Assembly (NCBI RefSeq): GCF_047511655.1
Contig: NC_133387.1
Location: 142,160,853 to 142,224,852, forward strand
Direction: 5' to 3'
Length of the DNA: 64,000 nucleotides
Source of the DNA: Castor canadensis
Taxonomy: Eukaryota; Chordata; Mammalia; Rodentia; Castoridae
This document shows, piece by piece, positions 23,467 to 36,138 of this stretch (position 1 is its first letter; the number at the start of each line of letters is the position of its first letter). A program made the translations under genes and the position numbers. The notes beneath the pieces were generated by a model. It did no database searches. It was not told the DNA's origin and worked only from the letters and a program-made list of their open reading frames with translations.

Positions 23467-23985
23467 CCAGCCACCCAGCTAATGAGAAACCACTACTTCA
23501 CACCAGATTGCCTCTAACATTTCCAAAGGTACAATGAGTATCTGAGGCAAACCTCTGAGACCTGTCCTTGTTGCAACAGTGCTTTCTCAGTCCTTTCACT
23601 GTACACCATCCTGGAAAGTACAAACCCTTCCCCACCTCTTTGGTTTTCCATGGGCCCCTAGGAAGTCCTGCATGGTAGTGCTCTAGCCCAAAGTTTAAAG
23701 TGGTTTTTGAAAACTAGACAAGGGATTAAGTCTTTTGTGGATACATAGCATAACCTGATCTTAAGAGAAAAGCATTACACACTGGGGATGGTTTCTATCA
23801 TATGGAAGCAGTGATTCTGGTTGCATCCCAGGTAGCCCTGGCTGCATTCTGGGATTCCTCAGCTAATCTTAGGTCTGTATTTTACTACTTTACATGCTCT
23901 GTATGAATACATGCCCTGAGATGTACAGCACTGGTCATTTATTGATGGGTATGTGGGGTAGATAGACTGATGATGCTGGCCTTAC

Positions 23986-24136
23986 CGATCATTGGCTGAA
24001 GGATGTTCTCTAACACTCGCACGAGCTGCTGGTAAATCTGAATGGCCAAGTCACTCAGCACTTGCCGATACTCAGCCAGGTCAAAATTGGTGAGGCAGTG
24101 TTCATTTTGGCGAGATGTGTTGTGCTTCATGAAGCC
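23986..24136 (-). CDS. MYO5A: MYO5A exon (globular tail)
   Basis: 151 nt, phase 0 start after a TCCAG acceptor. It encodes 50 residues, [20 protein letters not shown] to [12 protein letters not shown], plus the first base of a Val codon, then GTAAGG. The text matches the myosin-Va tail exactly as I remember it. This part lies in the first helical half of the globular tail. Confidence 0.98.
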
Positions 24137-25750
24137 CTGGAGTCACACAGAGCAAAGGCGTCTCTGTTGTTTTGCTAGCTTTTCATGCTTTTTCCTCTTT
24201 CCCAGGAGTTTGATCCACTCCACCCCCCCCCCCCCCCCCCCCCCCCCCCCGCAGGCCAGTAAATCATTCTCACATGCCGCTGTGTGTTTGTTTGCTTCCA
24301 CGGCTCCTACTTGCACTTCTCTCTAGCTTTTCTTGGCAACCTAGATTTAAGCCTATCTATAAAGGCTTAAACAAGTTGGGGGAATTTAACTTAAAAAAAT
24401 GAAAGAGTGTTTCTTTTCTAAAACAGCAGGTGACCGCCAAACACTAAATCATCTGAAGTACTAATCTCTTAACTTCAGCTCATTGAACATGGCCCTTGCA
24501 TAAACACAGTGCCCAGAGGCGTATGCATCAACTTCTTGAATAGACCAGCTTCTACTGAAACTGCTAACCAAATGAGCAATGTCCCTTATTATGTTTCATG
24601 GTATCCACACCACGATTTTCAGCCAGAGTTTAGGACAGAATCTGATGGGGGCATTTGTTACAAGGAAAGCTAACTGGACAAGCAGATATTTTTTTCAGTC
24701 ATTTTGCCTCTAAACAGGCTCACTTGACATTGCCAGGTGAAGGCAGTTGCTTATTTGGTGGGCTCTGCCCCTTGGCTGAGCACTGCCTCCCTACAGCCCA
24801 CCTAGTGACTTGGTCTAGATGTGGGAACTGACGGGTCACAGCTCGTGGCCTGTCCTGGGAGTCTGAGGTCAGGTCCATCCTCTAGCTGTCTTGCTCATCT
24901 TTTTTTCCCCAACACTTGCCAGGACAGCCCTCAGCCTTGGGGTGACAGAGAGCACTAGTGAGCAGCTCCTCTGCCTATCCTCCTGGCAGAAGATGGGAGG
25001 CATGGAGGGTGGTGGGTGAGGGCCACAGGCTCTGTGATGTGGGCAGACCCAGAATCCAAGCTCTGCTGCTTCTGGCAAAGAGGACTTGGGCACATTGATG
25101 AGCCTCATTGAGCTTCAGTTTTGTCATATGTAAAACTGGCTATTAATTCCTACTGCACAGAGGTGGTATGAAAATTAAGTAATATAAATAATCTAATGTA
25201 TAATAAGTGCTGTCAGGTATTTATTAAGGAGCCCTTAGTAAACAGTAAAGAATAGCTTACATAGCTTTAAAACATGTTGAATGAAGTCTATCAAATGATC
25301 AATGAACACACCACTACAAACAAAAGCAATGCAGAATTTTGGACACATCAAAAGACACATGACCTTACATTCTGTCTTGTCTTTGATCACCTTTAATGTA
25401 CTGTGGTGAACCAAAATTGGTTAATTTCTTTAGCAGTTCAGTGTTCCAGTATTAGTTCTGGACAGCCTACTTTAAAATATAGACACAGGTTTCATTTCTG
25501 GTAACTATTCATCGACTGATGCTTATTTTGTTTTTGCTGCACTTTCTCATGAGCTCCAAGAGGAAAGAAGCTACAACAATACTCAGGTCACTGGTAGGTA
25601 GTGAGCACCAACAAAGATTTGAATTTCTAAGCCACCTTTGCGTTTGGCTTTTGAAATTAAACACGGTTCAACATTTTGTGATTTTAAAACTTTCCTTGAA
25701 AAGGTCAGAGAAAGTACAGCATGCTGGTTTTGTGGTCAAGGTTTTCTCAC
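24137..25750 (-). other. MYO5A: MYO5A intron
   Basis: Mostly unique sequence, with a 28-base C homopolymer at 24223-24250. No SINE or exon was recognised. Confidence 0.8.
24223..24250 (+). repeat. C28 homopolymer (G28 in MYO5A sense)
   Basis: Uninterrupted run of 28 C about 90 bases upstream of a MYO5A exon acceptor in transcript sense. The length may be affected by sequencing error. Confidence 0.9.
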
Positions 25751-25840
25751 CTCTTCTCCACTGTACTGCTTCAAACAATGCAAAAAGCGGCACGTGTTAG
25801 ACAGCCAGAAGGATACAGTTTCAAAGTCATCGCCTCTTTT
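25751..25840 (-). CDS. MYO5A: MYO5A exon (globular tail)
   Basis: 90 nt, phase 0 at both ends, TTTCAG acceptor and GTGAGA donor. It encodes [20 protein letters not shown] followed by [10 protein letters not shown], a helix-rich block of the myosin-Va cargo-binding tail. Confidence 0.98.
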
Positions 25841-26044
25841 CTGAAAGAGAAAATAAGTCTAAATTTGCTTTTTCCTTTGGGAAGTAACAACCTGAAAAAA
25901 AAAAAAAAGACTGAACAGACACGGAAGGCCCATTTCTGTCATGACCATCACAAGCTGTTCCAAAAATAAATCACACTGCAGTCTTATGTCATTGCTACAA
26001 AAATCCAAATACCAGGTTTATCAGCTTTTTGTTACTTTCCTTGC

Positions 26045-26398
26045 CATGGACTGGGTGCAGAGGCTCATGACTGTACCCCAGCTACTTGGGAGGTAGAGGT
26101 CAGGAGGATCACAGTTCAAGGTCATCTTGGGCAAAAAAGTTATCGAGATCCTCCCATCTCAACAAACAAGCTGGGTATGGTGGCAAGCCCATCTCCATGG
26201 GTAGCACAGGGAGGATTGGGGTCCCAAGCAGGTCCAGGCCAGGGGTAGGGTGGAGAGGACAGAGAGGGACCCTACCTGAAAAATAACCTAAATAAGAAAG
26301 GGCTGGAGGTGTGGCTCAAGTGATAGAGCACTTGTCTGGCAAGTGCAAGGCCCTAAGTTCAAACCACAGAACCATCAAAAAAAAAAAAAAAAAAAAAA
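26045..26398 (+). repeat. Three-part SINE (two B1-like arms plus ID-like unit)
   Basis: The first arm has 'ccccagctacttgggaggta' and 'atctcaacaaacaagctggg'. The second arm ends 'ctacctgaaaaataacct'. The ID-like part starts 'ggctggaggtgtggctcaag' and ends 'gttcaaaccacag', followed by a 22-base A run. All three parts are contiguous. Confidence 0.85.
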
Positions 26399-27414
26399 GT
26401 ACTACCATTCAGTTGATGTTAACTGGTCTTTTACACAGAACAAATTCAATCCACTGTTGACCTGAAATCACTTCCCTTAGGGTTCGTAAGGGAATGAGAA
26501 AGAATGGGAATCATAAGTTTTGTAACAAAGAATATAAAAAAAGAGTCTGAAGTGCTCAAACCCAGCTTGGATTAAAAATGCTGTCAACAATAAGAAAAGG
26601 TCTGAGCAGTTCCAGAGAGGAGATGGAGGAACTCCTGTACTCAGCAGTAGAGCCAGGGGCAAGCTGGTTGGCTCAGCAGGATGGGCCACAGTGGAACAGA
26701 GAAGAGGAACTCTGCCTGAAGAAGCCTTGGCGCTGGGAAGGCTTCTCGGGGGTTGAACAGTAGACATATGTGGAAATCCATGAATTTGTGAACAAAACCA
26801 CTGACTAGTCTAGATATAGGAAGTCCCAGGACACAGGCCATTCTGAGAATGTCTGCAGGCTGACTTAACTGGACATTAGCAGAGGTGGGCTAGGTGAGTG
26901 CTCCAGTGACCCTGCCACGGCCAGCCTGCCACCGCCTTGCCTCAGAACCTGCACTGATGGTCTTTGTCAGCTCAGTCCAGAGCCCTGTTAGGAACACTTG
27001 TAATTCAGTCTTTACAAGGGTTAAAATTATTCTTGTTAAACCTGCATTCAAGTCCTGGGTTGATCTATGATTGGGGGTATCATAAAATCATGTTCCTAAA
27101 ACTGGAAGATGGTATAGCTAGCTCTTTCATGTATTTACCTAGTAGTAAAATGAGGACTTGAGCTTGTCAGCTCGTCACTGTACCTATACTAATGAGTCCC
27201 CAGGCTCCCAGCACTGTGAACAAACAAATACAAATAAATAAAAGAAAGAATTACCAGGTAAAGTTGCTTATAACCTAAGGAAAAGACTCGAAGCATCTGT
27301 TCTCATTGTGGGATAAACTACTCTTAAACTTAAAAATATGTTTTCTTTCACTAGGGTGCTCTCTAGCTTCATTTAAATGAGATACTCTATATTATTTCAA
27401 AATAAAAGATCGTA

Positions 27415-27865
27415 GCCAGTATCAGTGGCTCATGCCTAGAATCCAAGCTACTTGGGAGTTGAGGCTGGGAGAACTGAGGTACAAGGGCAGTCCAGGCGAA
27501 AAACTTCATGGGACACAATCTCAACCAACAGCTGGGCACAGTGGTACACACCTGCCATCCCAGCTACACAGGAGGCTAAGATGGGAAGACTGCAGTTCTA
27601 GGTCAAATAGGGCAAAAAGTCCAGGAGACCCTATCCCAGCCACTAGTCAGATGGAGTGGCATACACCTGTCATCTCAGCTATGGTGAGAAACCTAAAATA
27701 GAAGAACATGGTCCAGGCCCACCCTGGGCAAAAAGCGAGATCCTATGACAAAAGTAATCAGAGAAAAAAGGTCTGGAGGCATGGCCCAAACAGTGGAGCA
27801 TCTACCGAGCAAGTACAAAGGCCTGAGTTCATACCCCAGAGCCACCAATAAACAAAGAAATAAAT
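27415..27865 (+). repeat. Three-part SINE with an extra or rearranged B1-like arm
   Basis: Successive B1-like arms ('cagtatcagtggctcatgcc', 'ctgggcacagtggtacacac', 'gagtggcatacacctgtcat') are followed by an ID-like unit ('ggcatggcccaaacagtgga', 'gagttcatacccc'). Confidence 0.75.
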
Positions 27866-27889
27866 ACATAAATAAAATATCATTTACAT

Positions 27890-28030
27890 GCTGAGTGTGG
27901 TGCACTCCTGTAATCCCAGCACTTGGAGGCTGAGGCAGAAAGATCCTGAGTTCTAGGTCAACCTGGGCTATGTAGTGACACACTGTCTCAAACAAAATGA
28001 AAACAACAGAAAAACCAAAACCAAAAGATC
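27890..28030 (+). repeat. B1-like SINE
   Basis: Shows 'ctgtaatcccagcacttgga' and 'caacctgggctatgtagtga', then an A-rich tail. Confidence 0.85.
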
Positions 28031-29279
28031 ACTTACTTCTCTGGAAACTTTAAAAAATTTAAAACTGAATAGCAATTCTACTCAAGAAGTTACTAGGTTG
28101 TTTGTCAAAGTAATATTTTTACAATGCACATACTGTATTTGGTCAAAATTAAATAACAATTTAGTTTCAACTGCCTCACAGAGAAAACAAAATGAATTCA
28201 AAGCTAGTTTCAGTTTTTGATTTATTAAATAAAAATGACCTGTTAGCTAAAAACTATGAATTCTCCTTATGCTTTTATGCTGCTTTAGAGCCCACATAAA
28301 AAAACAATTGTTAAAATCAACAGAGGGACAGAAGACACTCTACAACTTGAAACAGGACAGGAGACAGCGCGTGGACTTCAAGTGGGCTGCGTTCAGGTAC
28401 ATAGTCCTTTTCAATCCATAAACAATATGCTGCGATAATCTATAAAACTAGGTAAATGTGTCTTGCAATTAGGTTGGGAGAGAAAATGTATCGTTTGTTA
28501 ATGTTTGTTTTTGTCTATGTTGAGAATAGCAGACTTACAGTCCACTGAAGTGCAATGCACATCAACATGCCAGATATTATGTAAGTTATATTCCAGAGAC
28601 GTGCATCAATTTTTAAATGTTAAATCCTCAGAAACCCCACGCTTTCGTAACCACCGTGGACTGTAGCTATACAGAACAGCTGCACCACAGGCGGTGAGAA
28701 CCAGCATCCGTGGAAGTTCGTGACCAGAGCTGGAGGGAGGGAGGACTGCAGAGTGGCAGGGGAAGTGAAACGGCTCTACAGATGGATGGCGGTGATGGCT
28801 GTACAATTCTGTGAATGCAATTACTGCCACAAAACTGTGCATGTCAGAAAGCTGAAAATGGCAAATTTTATGTTATGTATATTTTACCACACTTTCAAAA
28901 CTTCATGCAAGACATTTTGGATGAGAGTCCCTGGGGAATGACCACTTACTTGCCTTCTTCCCTAATGCTCCCACTACGTTAGATCATCAGAGGCAAAGAA
29001 TCAGGAACATATTACCTGAATTTCTCAAGAAGCACTGAGCTAAAGAACTAAGTATAATTGTTTTTCATTGAGCCAAGAGGTGGATTATACACGGTGACTC
29101 AGTGACTACTGAGTTTTGCAGGGCTTTCTGTTCAGTTATATAAATGCTGCTGCCTTTTCCAAGTCTTTCTTCTCTAATAGCGTCTCTGTGCTGCTTCTCA
29201 TATGGAAGCAGGCATTTTAGGTAACAGAAAAGATTATGGGATGAGCTGGAGAATTATGGGACCAAAAGCCGGAAGAGGG

Positions 29280-29606
29280 GCCAGACATGATGGTGCATGT
29301 TTGGTATCTTAGCTACTGAGGAGGCAGAAATCAGGAGGATTAAGTTTTGAGGCCAGCCCAGGCAGAAAGTTAGCAAGACCCCATCTCAACAAATAAGCCA
29401 GGTGAATTAGTTCACATCTATAATCCCAGCTGTGTAAGATACAAAGGCAGGTGGATTGAAGACCAAGGCTGGCCCTGGGCAAAAATGCAAAACCCTATCT
29501 GAAAAATAAAGCAAAAAAACCCAATACCTGAGGGCCTGGCTCAAGTTGTAGAACATCTGCATAGCAAGAAGCTCTGAAGTAAAGCATTACCACCAAAAAA
29601 AAAAGT
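29280..29606 (+). repeat. Three-part SINE
   Basis: Same order as the copy at 26.05 kb: first arm ('ggccagcccaggcagaaagt', 'atctcaacaaataag'), second arm ('ccctatctgaaaaataaagc'), then a degraded ID-like unit ('tggctcaagttgtagaacat'). Confidence 0.8.
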
Positions 29607-29961
29607 TAGATGGAAACTTGGTCAGACACCTTTTTGTATGCACGAGCCACGTGTTACTGAACTGAGCGTCTGACTTAACAGACTCTGTCCTGTATATGGT
29701 CTCCACTAAACATAAATGTTTAATTTACTACAAATAAAACCTTAAAGCAGATGATTTCTGCCCGTGAAGAAATTTAACTTGCTCCACAATTAAATGCATT
29801 AATTTCAAATTAACTTTGAAAGAGGTTGTAAGGAAGAATGTTTCCGACAATGGAAAGTGTCTGTAACTTGCATTTTTGCCCACGTCTAAAGAAGAAAAAG
29901 CACCTCCGTGCAGACTGTCATCATCAACATCCATTGTGAGAAATCCTGAACACAAACTGAC

Positions 29962-30116
29962 CTTCAGCACTTTTTTGATGCTGTTAATTGTTGATGTTAG
30001 CAGAGACCTGACTTTCTGATCATCATTCAGGTAGTCAGCATGTCGAACACACATAAACAGGATATATGCTGGTAGCCCTGGAATCAAATTGACTGCTACG
30101 CCACGTGGCTTCAGTT
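29962..30116 (-). CDS. MYO5A: MYO5A exon (start of globular tail core)
   Basis: 155 nt. The first two bases complete a Glu codon, then 51 codons from [20 protein letters not shown] to [11 protein letters not shown], with a GTCAGT donor. [17 protein letters not shown] is a hallmark of class V myosin tails. MYO5C differs (VVNMIPGLPAHI), and this copy has the MYO5A form. The acceptor side belongs to a GC-AG intron. Confidence 0.98.
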
Positions 30117-31761
30117 CTGAAAAAAGAAGAAAGGAAAGACAAAATTATGTAACACTGAAAGTCTTTGTGAGGCATGCTTTGTGAGACATAAAAGTAGGAG
30201 TTCAATCATTCAGGGTAAGTCATATGAAAAAAAAGGATTTTAACAGTTCATCAAGTGGAGAAATTATTGGGTGTGGAAACTAAATGTATCTATATAAAAT
30301 TTATGTATCCTGCCTTTACTTTCCCCCTTGGACTCCAGTCCTGTGTACCAAGTGCCTTCTTGATGCCTCTGCTCAGGTACGTCAAACTCATGATTCCCAA
30401 GGGAACCTACTCTCCTAGTGGACCTCCCCATCAGGAAAGAGGGTAACAGTTCAATACTAGGAAAGACACAGAATAGTGAAGGGGAGATTCCAGCAAAGGA
30501 AGGAAAGGATGGGACAGATGACAAGGAAGTGGAAGAAGCATTTTGGAGGGGTCTCCCTGTTTTTCAGGTTATGAGCCTTGTCTCCTTTGATTCCTTTCTT
30601 TTCTTACACCACATACCTCATTTGTCACTGGATCCTGTTGGCTCTTTCTATAAACGATATTCAGGCCTAGCTACCACCCTAGTTTAGGCTACCATCAGCT
30701 CTTGGATGGCTACAACAGCTTCCTGCCTGGTCTCCTGGATCCACCCCTTACTCCCCAGTACTGTATCTTCCATACAATGGGGAGAGTGTTTCTTTAAGAA
30801 ATGTAGGTCAGATTATGTTACTCTTCTTCCGAGAATCCTCCAAGCAGCTTCTCACCCACTCATTTATAAAATCTGAAATCCTCATTGTGTTTCCTGTGAC
30901 CTAGCCCTTACTCTTCCCCAGCCTCAGCTCACTCTGCTCCATCAAATGGGCCTCCTTACAGCTGGCTGAACATACAGGCATGCTTCTGCCCCAGAGCCTA
31001 TGTACTTATTATTTTCTGCCTCTAAAGCTGTTTCCCCAGACATCAGCATGACTTGCCTCCTGACTTCCCTTGGCCTCTAAAGATTGCTTTACTAAAGAGA
31101 GTTTCCTGATGAGTTTATATAATACTGTACATCTGCCTTTCCTCATTTTCCTTTTTCATCCCTCAAACCATCGCTTCTGAAACATCTTGCTAACTGTAGA
31201 TCACGTTGAATCTGAAGCAACCCTGCACCATAAATAGCACTAAGTTTAATGCCATGAGCCCAAGGCATGTTAAATTAGGTATAATTACTGATCACAGTGC
31301 TGTCACCCTGGCACCCAGAGGGAGGAAAGCCATGCAAATACTGAAGGAAGCTTTTAGGTTTTTCAGCACACAGCTCATAGGTACATGTGTTCTCTCCTCA
31401 TTTACCCCTCCTATAAAAAGTCTTTTTACAGAGCTAGCAGGCTCACACCCCTCCAAAATGCTTCTTCTGCTTCCTTGTCATCTGTCCCATCCTTTCCTTC
31501 CTTTGCTGGAATCTCCCTTTCATTATTTTGTTTCTTCCCTAGTATTGAACTGCTGTTCTCAACATATTTAGTCATAAGCCTCTCTAGGGAAGTAAGGAAA
31601 ACCAGAAAAATTCAGGACCCTAAATGGCCTACAGCAGTGGAGTTCAGCTGTGGTTACCCTTGAGAATCCCCCGAGAGGTCTCTAGCAAAGTACTACACAT
31701 GGCCAGGCTCAGCTCTCTAGAGGTGGAGGACTATATATCAATACTTTCAAAATCTTCCTGG

Positions 31762-31980
31762 ATGGACAGGGGTATGGCTCAGCAGTAGCTTGTCAAGCAT
31801 TCTCGAGGCCCTCACCTCGACCCCTGAAGCTGGGCTTAGTGGTACAGGCCTGTAATCTCAGCACTTGGGAGATGGATTCAGGAGGATTGCAAGTTCAAGG
31901 TCAGCCTGGACTACATAGCAAGTTCCCAGTTGGGCTGGGCTAGGTAGGGAGACCCTGCTTCAAAACAATAACAAACAAAT
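31762..31980 (+). repeat. SINE cluster (ID-like fragment plus B1-like)
   Basis: A short ID-like start ('ggtatggctcagcagtagct') is followed by a B1-like arm ('gtaatctcagcacttgggag', 'cagcctggactacatagcaa'). Confidence 0.75.
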
Positions 31981-32159
31981 AAACCAAAATCCCATAACCC
32001 CACACAGAGCTTCCCAGGTGGTTCTAATATTCAGCCAGAGCTGAGAAGGCCTGGCCTCAAAGGACCCTGGGCTTTTGACTTTGCATTTGAGAGAGCATGG
32101 TACTGTTGGGATGCTAGCAGGGCCCCACAGGGTATAGTGTGTAACGGTGACTACAGGTA

Positions 32160-32300
32160 TATCTTAGTCAGGCTCAGCAGCACGGGCTTGTAGTCCACTG
32201 GTGGGAGGATTGCTTGAGCCCGGGAGCTCAAGACCAACCTAGACAATACAGTGAGTTCCCAGTATCGAAAAAAAGAAAAATTTAAAAAGAAAAAACAAAA
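32160..32300 (+). repeat. Diverged B1-like SINE
   Basis: Shows 'gaggattgcttgagcccggg' and 'agaccaacctagacaataca' with an A-rich tail. Confidence 0.65.
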
Positions 32301-32402
32301 CCAAAAGGAACTTCAGGATTGACTATTTTAAACATTCTAACCAATCTTTCCTACTGTCAACATTATCAGAAAGCCCTTTTATCCCATGTAGAAAATACTT
32401 GC

Positions 32403-32549
32403 CTAGAATCAGGTTCTTAACAAGCTTTTGTTCATCCTCCTTCTTGTACTCCAGCATTCCCTGGAAATCCTTCTCCTTCCTGGGAATGTTGACGGGACGG
32501 ATTGGCTCATCGATGATCTGCCCAGGAGATATGTTCTCCATTTGGCCCA
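32403..32549 (-). CDS. MYO5A: MYO5A exon (rod to globular tail junction)
   Basis: 147 nt, phase 1 to phase 1. It encodes [20 protein letters not shown], then [20 protein letters not shown] and KLVKNLIL. It joins the coiled coil to the globular tail. The proline-rich linker comes first, and the [12 protein letters not shown] block opens the globular tail. The exon ends CTAG and is followed by GCAAGT, a GC donor. Confidence 0.98.
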
Positions 32550-34632
32550 CTTCAGGAGAAAGGAAAGAGAGGAAAATGTTTTCCATAGGGAAGATGGGAG
32601 GGTTCCATGTTGCTCAAATTTTAAACTAACTCTATACCAAGAAACTTGGCATATTTGCCATTCAGTTATCCTCTCTTAAAATATTGCTTTCTGCTAAAAT
32701 TGGGCAGATAGACAGCAAAATTAAATGATAACGTTACTCTCATGGCCACTGAGCTTGGTACCATTAGCATCAAATGACCTCACAGAACTCAAAATTGTTA
32801 AGCATTTCTGTAATAAGGTTTACTTCGCAATAAGATTAAATGCCCAAAAGTTTGTGGTTTAATGTATCTATAACTAATCTGTACTAATGAGAAGTGGTTA
32901 AGTATATTTAGACTATGACTTACAGAAGGAAAAACAACATTCTACAAAGGGCAGCAGCAGCAAGAGCACCTTCAGCTCTAAGAATCCAGTCATTAAATGC
33001 AAAAGAACATTTATTTTAAGTGCATCATTATGTTCAGTTGAAACCATACCAAGATCACTGGGAGAAGTGTTTCTTCACTATTGGTGTGAAAATGTATTAT
33101 TTCCCACAAAGGCCTCGTAAGGCAAATACCTTCCTCTAATTTCCAAAGAAATCATTAGCAAATAAAACACATTATTTAATACTTATGGGTTTTTGTTTGT
33201 TTTTAATAGAATGCTAAAAGTTCCAACCCTTTTAGGTCTTACAAATGGCCACTGTTGTCAATGGCAGTAGCTGGAGCAGAATTCTGCCCAGGGTGAATGA
33301 AGAGCAGTCTCCATCTTCATCTGAGAACTGAGCATTGAGTGGGATGCATGGGAAAGGGAAGGGAACACATGTGTTATCACAGTGGCGGTGGAGACAGGTA
33401 CTAGTGAGCAGGTTTTGTACTTTCACCTACAAGAATGGGAACAGTTAAGAAACCTACTTAAGTGCAAACACAATGCGGATCAGATACAAAAAACATTAGG
33501 AAGTTGCTGCTGTCTCCCCACGTAGGGGAATCAGTAGTACTTCTTGTACCACTCTGGGCAATTTCCTTTGTTAGTTCCTTGAAGCCAGTTCCAGGGAAAA
33601 GGTCATCGCAGAGAACACAAGTACCTGCCAGTGCTCTTGCTTAGGTGGCACTTAGCCCGGTGACACCCCACCCACCTCATGATGCAGCATCACACACTGG
33701 GAACACCGGTGCTGAGACCTGGCTTGGGTGCAGTCACCAGCACTAAGGTATCTAAAGAGTGATCAGAATGGGATTGGACACATCGGGCAGTGGCCACCTC
33801 CCATACTCTACCTAGTGTCACAGGGGCAGGATGCCATGTGAAAGCCACAGACTAGCAGTAAAATGTCCTCTACGCAAGAGAACAGGAGACTCAAACTGGT
33901 CGTCATTTCTGGAGTCAGTTTAAATGCAACACCACCAGGACTGACGAAACTGTGGCCTCCGCAGCCCATGGACTGCTGTTGCATGTGAAAACAAAGCAAT
34001 AAACCCGACCATCTAGTCACTACTCACTTAAAGCCACACATTATTTCAAGAGGGGAAACTGGGAGGAGGAAACAAATCCAACATATTAGGTTTATCAATA
34101 AATGTACACATTTGGACTTCATGCAACCGAAAGAGGATACTTTAAATTTACTGATTTTGTAAAATCTAAGATGCCATTAATTAGGAGATATGCCATTTGA
34201 TATAACACTAAAAAAAGGAAAACTACTGCTAATCAAACTATAAATCACCAACAATTATAAGACACACTTCAACTGTGGAGATGCTATGCACCTCAGAACC
34301 TATGGAATGTGTGAATATTTTCACTAAGCGAGCTCATGCTTTAAAAGAAAGCTTTACTTTTTTTTTTTTCCCCAGAATCTCAAACCAGGATATTTTTAGT
34401 TCTGTATGAAAATGTCAGACAAAATTTGCTATCTTTTCATTAAACATTTTCTTTTTGCCTTTGAGGTATTCGAAGAGACTTAAGTCTTCAAAACAAAAAA
34501 GTCAGAAAGATTTTGATTTATTTACCAAAATTATCTACTAATTAAAATAAAATGTCAACCTTCATGTAGCATCAGAAAAATATACAGACTGAAAAAGATA
34601 GGCCAGAACAGCACTCCAATTTTCAAACACTC

Positions 34633-35025
34633 AAGAGACCGTGGTGATTGCTGTGATTTGAATGTTTGGTCCCTCCAAAATTCATGTTGAGATCCCATCC
34701 TCAGTGCATCAGCACTGAACTGCAGGAGTTTAGGCCATGAGAGCTCTACTTCTAGAGTTGGGACCTCTGCCTTACAAAAGGGGTTATAGGAGCTGGTTAG
34801 GCCTTTTCCCTTCACACCCCTCCCGTCAAATGAGAACACAGTTTATGTCTCCAGTGGAGGGCGCACAAGGCACTATCTAGGAAGGACAAACCAGGCCCTC
34901 ACCAGGCACTGAGGCTGCAGGCCTTGATCTTGAACTTCCAACATCTTGAACTATAGAATAAATTTCTACAGCTTGTGAGTCCCCAGTCTGAGATATTTTT
35001 AGAGCAGCACAAATGGACTGATGGA
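34633..35025 (+). mobile_element. Solo LTR of MaLR/MLT1 type
   Basis: Begins 'tgtgatttgaatgtttggtc' and passes 'aggcactatctaggaaggac', 'ccaggccctcaccaggcact' and 'gaataaatttctacagcttg' (AATAAA), ending near 'agcacaaatggactgatg'. These are landmark words of MaLR LTRs as I know them. The subfamily is uncertain and no internal region is present. Confidence 0.6.
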
Positions 35026-36138
35026 GCAGTCATTTAGCCCAGTGCTCTGTCTAACGCAGGAATCCTTCTAGAATCTGAATCAATTCCGATTTCCTTTTCT
35101 ACATTCTTTGCAAAACTGAAGGGAAAATATTCCTCAACATTTTTGTCTTGGAAAAGGAAAGGAAATTAGAAAGATCTTCTAGAAAATATACCTCTCCTCC
35201 CCTTAGTACTAGGAAGGTCTTTTTTTTTTTTATTCATATATTCATATGTGTATACATTGTTTGGGTCATTTCTCTCCTGTGGCCCCCCCTTTCTCCCCCC
35301 ACCTCCTCGTTTCCAGGCAGAACCTGTTCTGCCCTTCTCTCCAATTTTTTTGAAGAGTAGACATAAGCAATAATAAGAAAGACAAAGCGTTTTTGCTAGT
35401 TGAGATAAGGATAGCTATACAGAGAGATTCCTAGCATTGCTTCCATGCACAAATGTGTTACAACCCGAATTGATTCATCTCTACTGACCTCTTCACTACT
35501 TCCTGGTCACCTTCCCATAGACCTCTGTCATTTTAAGGTTACTGTATTAGCTCCTATGCACTGGGGACATCAAACACTTTAAAGTTATGGGTTTCCTACC
35601 ATTCCCTATTCCTTCTGTATGTGTCCTCCCTTTAGCATGTGACCCAAGTCTAATAATATTACTGGATTTGTTTTAGATCTAAAGTCCACATATGAGGGAG
35701 AACATACGATTTTTGGCCTTCTGAGCCTGGCTAACTTCGCTTAAGATGATGTTCTCCGGTTCCATCCATTTACTTGCAAATGATAAGATATCATTCTTTT
35801 TAATGGCTGAGTAAAATTCCATTGTGTATAGATACCACATTTTCTTAATCCATTAGTCAGTAGTGGGGCATCTTGGCTGTTTCCATAACTTAGCTATTGT
35901 GAATAGCGCTGTAATAAACATGGGTGTGCAGGTGTCTCTGGAGTAACCTGAGTCGTATTCCTTTGGGTATATCCCCAGGAGTGGGATTGCTGGATCATAT
36001 GGCAGATCTATGTTTAGTTTTTTAAGAAGTCTCCATATTGTTTTCCAGAGTGATTGTACTAGCTTGCATTCCCACCAGCAGTGAATGAGGGTTCCTTTTT
36101 CCCCACATCCTCACCAACATTTGTTGTTGGTGGTGTTT

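Larger units (their letters stand above)
22047..23985 (-). other. MYO5A: MYO5A intron
   Basis: Contains an ID-like SINE and a CA microsatellite. Other parts are unique, and no exon was recognised. Confidence 0.85.
25841..29961 (-). other. MYO5A: MYO5A intron rich in composite SINEs
   Basis: About 4.1 kb with three copies of a long three-part SINE (26.05, 27.4 and 29.3 kb) and one B1-like SINE (27.9 kb). The remaining sequence shows no exon that I recognise. Confidence 0.85.
30117..32402 (-). other. MYO5A: MYO5A GC-AG intron
   Basis: The donor after CTAG reads GCAAGT instead of GTAAGT, and the acceptor is TTTTTTCAG. It holds two diverged SINE clusters (about 31762-31980 and 32160-32300). Other parts are unique. 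Confidence 0.85.
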
